Of a stretch of DNA of 64,000 nucleotides, positions 61,127-64,000 are shown piece by piece. Below the pieces are notes generated by a model. It ran no database searches. It was not told where the DNA came from and saw nothing but the letters and a program-made list of their open reading frames with translations. Each line of letters opens with the position of its first letter. The first letter of the stretch is position 1. Origin of the DNA: Alteromonas_E sp965248545 (lineage in GTDB: Bacteria > Pseudomonadota > Gammaproteobacteria > Enterobacterales > Alteromonadaceae); assembly GCA_965248545.1 (NCBI GenBank), contig OZ252110.1:868001-932000 (forward strand), written 5' to 3'. The position numbers were made by a program, and so were the translations under genes.

Positions 61127-63043
61127 TTAGGCGGGGTCGAATGCGCGGTGAATCACTTGGTTACGGCCTTGCCGTTTTGCTTCGTAGAGCAGTCCATCGG
61201 CAAACTCGAGTAGAGCTTTCTCTTGGCCTTCATAATTCATCACAGACGCTGTAACACCTGCGCTTAAGGTAACACTAAATGTATGGTCATCAGTTTCAAT
61301 AGAGGTTTCAGCCACCGCCTTACGCATAGTTTCAAGTAACTGAGCTGCACCTTTCTCATCAGTATTTGGCAAGATAAACGCAAATTCCTCACCACCATAA
61401 CGACAAACCTCGTCAGAAGGTCGTTTCAGGATTGATTTTAACACGTTAGCGATTTGTTGCAGACACTGATCACCACTGATGTGGCCATATTGATCATTAA
61501 CCTGTTTGAAGTGGTCAACGTCGAGCATAGCCACCGCCAATGTTGTCTGTTCCCGTCGGCTTCTGCGACTCTCGGCAAGGAAACGCTTATCAAAATGACG
61601 CCGATTGTGTAGCCCGGTGAGTTGGTCCATAGCACTGAGTTGCTCGAGTTCGGCGTTTGCTTCAGATAACTCGCGTAGCGTTACCTCTAGCTCCCAGGTG
61701 CGCTCTTGTACCTTATACTCCAACTCATCTTGACTTTGCTGCTGCACTTGAATCAATTCGTCCTTGGCCTTGGTGGCAGCTTGTTCTTGTTCCAAGGCTT
61801 CCGCTTGCGCTGCGAGCAGTCTGTCGCGTTGCTGACTGTAGCGCATTGCCAAAATGAGACCGAGCAGCAGTGTCTCAACCGATGCGCCGAATATCAGCAA
61901 ATAATGCGACGATATCGGCAGCTCGACAATATTGAGATTATCTAAAGTGGCGGAAAAACCTGACAATAATAAGAACGACCAAGCCAACGTATAATAACGC
62001 GCCACTTCATTGCCGCGCAGGGACAGCCATATACCGCAGGCCAGTATCGCAAAGACCGCCATTAACAGCATCAGCATAAACAGCTTTATCATCAGCGCAT
62101 AGGGTGCGATGACACTAACCAGTGAAAACAGTAGAAACACCACGCCCAGCCATTTGAGCATGGTCGCAACGCGCTTACTGTAATTGTGCACATCCAGCGT
62201 TTGGCTAGAAAACACCACAGCAAGACACAAGGTCAAACTCGCAAAAATGGCTACCGCTTGACCTTGGAGAAAGGTGTTGTTTGGCCACAAGTACTGAAAA
62301 GAGTAGCCGTGCAAAGTCGACAACGTGATGGCCAGCGCGAGTACATAACCCGTGTAAACCAAAAAGGTGGTATTTCGCGTGGTGACAAAAAAGAACAAGT
62401 TACTGATCGCCATTGCCACCATAAAGCCAAAAAACAATGTCATTATGCTGGCATGAGTAGTCGAATATGAAATGTAATCAGCTGAACGCCATAAGCTAAT
62501 TGGAAATCGAATAGTGCCTGAGGTTTTGACTCTGGCATATATATGCGTCAGGTTATCCGCCTGCTCAAGGGGTACAATGAACAAAGGGTGTTCAATTGGT
62601 CGTTGTGCAAATGGGAGCGTATCGCCGAGTTCAACACGGCTCAATATCTGGGTACTATTGCCCTGCTGCGCAACCTGCCATATTTGCAGAGAATCGAGTA
62701 AAGGATAATCGACCTTAAGTAGGATATCGCCTTGATTTTCTGTATTCACCCAATCGGGTAGCTCAAACTTAAACCAATGCGCTTGCTCGCTCATTCCCAA
62801 TGAGTTATCCGAGCCAATTGAGCGCCACAATGCTGACTCTATCGCGAAAACATCCTCAACATCTGCAGCCGCAGTTTCTGCGACGAAATACTCAATCTGA
62901 GTTACCGCTTGTTGCCTCTGCTCGACCAGACTCAGAAAGACTAATCCCCAGACTGCAACGAGTAAAAACGCACTGATAATACCCACGTGCCAACGTCGAG
63001 TGTGCGCGCGTGAAGCAGCTGAATGTACAGACTGATCAATCAT
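61127..63043 (-). CDS. Diguanylate cyclase with 7TMR-DISM sensor
   Basis: c-di-GMP synthase of about 638 residues from the ATG at 63043, which overlaps the tatD stop by eight bases. A longer frame from 63100 would overlap tatD by 65 and is less likely. The periplasmic DISMED2-like domain (~50-190) is followed by seven membrane segments, a coiled coil (~420-470) and a GGDEF domain with DQLTGLHNRRHFDK and RYGGEEF. RPSD before GGEEF is an RxxD inhibitory site. 7TMR-DISM sensors are thought to bind carbohydrates or other small ligands. Confidence 0.9.
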   Translation of the reverse strand: MIDQSVHSAASRAHTRRWHVGIISAFLLVAVWGLVFLSLVEQRQQAVTQIEYFVAETAAADVEDVFAIESALWRSIGSDNSLGMSEQAHWFKFELPDWVNTENQGDILLKVDYPLLDSLQIWQVAQQGNSTQILSRVELGDTLPFAQRPIEHPLFIVPLEQADNLTHIYARVKTSGTIRFPISLWRSADYISYSTTHASIMTLFFGFMVAMAISNLFFFVTTRNTTFLVYTGYVLALAITLSTLHGYSFQYLWPNNTFLQGQAVAIFASLTLCLAVVFSSQTLDVHNYSKRVATMLKWLGVVFLLFSLVSVIAPYALMIKLFMLMLLMAVFAILACGIWLSLRGNEVARYYTLAWSFLLLSGFSATLDNLNIVELPISSHYLLIFGASVETLLLGLILAMRYSQQRDRLLAAQAEALEQEQAATKAKDELIQVQQQSQDELEYKVQERTWELEVTLRELSEANAELEQLSAMDQLTGLHNRRHFDKRFLAESRRSRREQTTLAVAMLDVDHFKQVNDQYGHISGDQCLQQIANVLKSILKRPSDEVCRYGGEEFAFILPNTDEKGAAQLLETMRKAVAETSIETDDHTFSVTLSAGVTASVMNYEGQEKALLEFADGLLYEAKRQGRNQVIHRAFDPA

Positions 63044-63818
63044 GCTGTGGCCATAAGAGTGTGTTGGTATTGATAATACTGACTTGGCTGACTTCTTCAA
63101 CCGAGATCCCTTTTATTTGCGCAACTTGAGTAGCAATGAAAGGTAAGTTCTCCGGTGCGTTATTGCGCTGTCGCGGCTTTAGGCCCTTTGGAAACAGGTA
63201 TGGCGCATCGGTTTCCAAAATCAGTCGGTCCAATGGCAAATACTGAATGGCCTCGCGTAGATCATGCCCCCGCTTTGGGTCGCAAAGCCACCCGGTAATG
63301 CCAATGTATAAATCTAGTTCTAGGTAAGCCTTCAAGTGGGCAGTATGAGAAGTGAAGCAATGGACTAAGCCCCCGGACAATTCAGGGCGATAATCAGTCA
63401 AGATTTGATACTGATCTTCGAATGCATCTCGTTCATGTAAGTACACCGGTAAACCGAATTCCGACGCCAAACCAAGTTGAGTTTCAAACACGTCGAGCTG
63501 ATTTTTTTTAGTCGAGAACATCCGATTAAAATCGAGCCCACATTCACCCACTGCAGCCGCTGGAAACTCGCGTAAATAATTCGCTAAGGAGGACCGCCAA
63601 TCTGCGCTGACGTGGTCGGCGTAGTGAGGGTGAACGCCGAACGTGCAACACAAATGCTCGGCGTGTTGCTCGACTGCATCAGCACACGCGGCCCAGTCTT
63701 GCTCAGAAGTACCAATGACACACAGCCTATCGACGCCAGCTTCAATCGCATTCTGTAGTGTAGGCTGCAGCGGCAGGCGCTCATCAAAAACGTTGACGCC
63801 TGCGTCAAACCAACGCAC
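63036..63818 (-). CDS. tatD: TatD-family DNase/hydrolase
   Basis: Metal-dependent TIM-barrel hydrolase of 260 residues; E. coli TatD is a 3'-5' exonuclease. WFDAGVNVF, FGVHPHYADH, VGECGLDFNRMFSTK, LVHCFTS, YIGITGWLCDPKRG and ETDAPYLFPKGLKPRQRNN match E. coli TatD closely, closer than YcfH or YjjV. The start is a GTG at 63818 that shares one base with the upstream gene stop (TAGTG). The diguanylate cyclase is coupled downstream. Confidence 0.92.
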   Translation of the reverse strand: MRWFDAGVNVFDERLPLQPTLQNAIEAGVDRLCVIGTSEQDWAACADAVEQHAEHLCCTFGVHPHYADHVSADWRSSLANYLREFPAAAVGECGLDFNRMFSTKKNQLDVFETQLGLASEFGLPVYLHERDAFEDQYQILTDYRPELSGGLVHCFTSHTAHLKAYLELDLYIGITGWLCDPKRGHDLREAIQYLPLDRLILETDAPYLFPKGLKPRQRNNAPENLPFIATQVAQIKGISVEEVSQVSIINTNTLLWPQHD

Positions 63819-64000
63819 TAGTTGACTCGCTTGACCTTCATGCGTTTATTGACCTTGTCGTTGCTCAGGTAAAATGAACCCAGTGCTCCACGCTCGACAT
63901 AAACCCGATCTCCAACCGAAATTTTCAGCGTACTACCGTCTTGCTGACGCCATTTCTGGCCGTTTTCCAACGTGATCAGTCGCTTTCTAAACTGGTTAGT
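63818..64000 (-). CDS. C-terminal end of an unidentified gene (runs off the right edge)
   Basis: An open frame of 60 residues enters from the right edge and stops at the TAG at 63818-63820. It reads ITLENGQKWRQQDGSTLKIS, then VGDRVYVERGALGSFYLSND and a basic end (NKRMKVKRVN). Similar short beta-rich ends occur on several uncharacterised proteins. I cannot name the family. It is coupled to tatD by the one-base overlap, so it belongs to the same operon. Confidence 0.7.
   Translation of the reverse strand, partial: TNQFRKRLITLENGQKWRQQDGSTLKISVGDRVYVERGALGSFYLSNDKVNKRMKVKRVN

Overview
The window looks like a chromosomal segment of a free-living, probably marine gammaproteobacterium close to the Alteromonadales. 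The grounds are the gene set and order: pepQ next to fadBA, a PsrA-type rather than FadR-type operator at fadB, purA-DUF2065, purEK, the rhlB-gppA and trxA neighbourhood, rho, and tatD. Many carriers are sodium-linked (SSS symporter, NhaC-type antiporter, Na+/Ca2+ exchanger). I see no phage, transposon, integron or CRISPR array. The organism assignment is inference from family resemblance; no search was run.

Layout. 1-6.2 kb: pepQ (cut by the window edge), slt, and the beta-oxidation operon fadBA, closed by a strong terminator. 6.2-26.7 kb: an accessory block that reads as a peptidoglycan (muropeptide) scavenging locus. It holds two SxxK serine hydrolases, a class 3 lipase, a dipeptide epimerase, a diguanylate cyclase, alanine racemase, an SSS symporter with murQ and namZ (DUF1343, exo-muramidase), a MurR/RpiR regulator, an M14 metallopeptidase, a 2OG-Fe(II) oxygenase, a NagX-like membrane protein with a large periplasmic NagZ, and an NhaC-type antiporter with gamma-glutamyltransferase. 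26.7-38.7 kb: VOC protein, aldehyde dehydrogenase, DUF1993, diguanylate cyclase, purA, DUF2065, a class V PLP enzyme, a two-component system preceded by two spondin-domain proteins, and cnoX. 38.8-44.5 kb: DUF962, a sugar dehydrogenase, dps, a copper-type group (PCu(A)C chaperone, Met-rich TonB receptor, DUF2946-like protein) and tRNA-Thr. 44.5-64 kb: purEK, a LysR regulator, two hybrid kinases, an M20 hydrolase, rho, a second 2OG oxygenase, a CaxA exchanger, trxA, rhlB-gppA, hemB, a 7TM-type diguanylate cyclase and tatD.

How the scavenging locus may work. Periplasmic NagZ and NamZ would trim GlcNAc and MurNAc from cell-wall fragments, and the NagX-like protein and the SSS symporter would take the sugars up. 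MurQ would convert MurNAc-6-phosphate to GlcNAc-6-phosphate plus D-lactate. The M14 peptidase, dipeptide epimerase, Alr, Ggt and the SxxK hydrolases would handle the D-amino-acid peptides. No MurNAc kinase or PTS is present, so the phosphorylation step must lie elsewhere or work differently. The most notable sequence signal is a 13-bp motif, GAATnnTTTATTC. It occurs, exact or nearly so, in five intergenic regions (six copies), most of them 33-60 bp upstream of a start codon in this locus. I propose it is the operator of the local MurR regulator.
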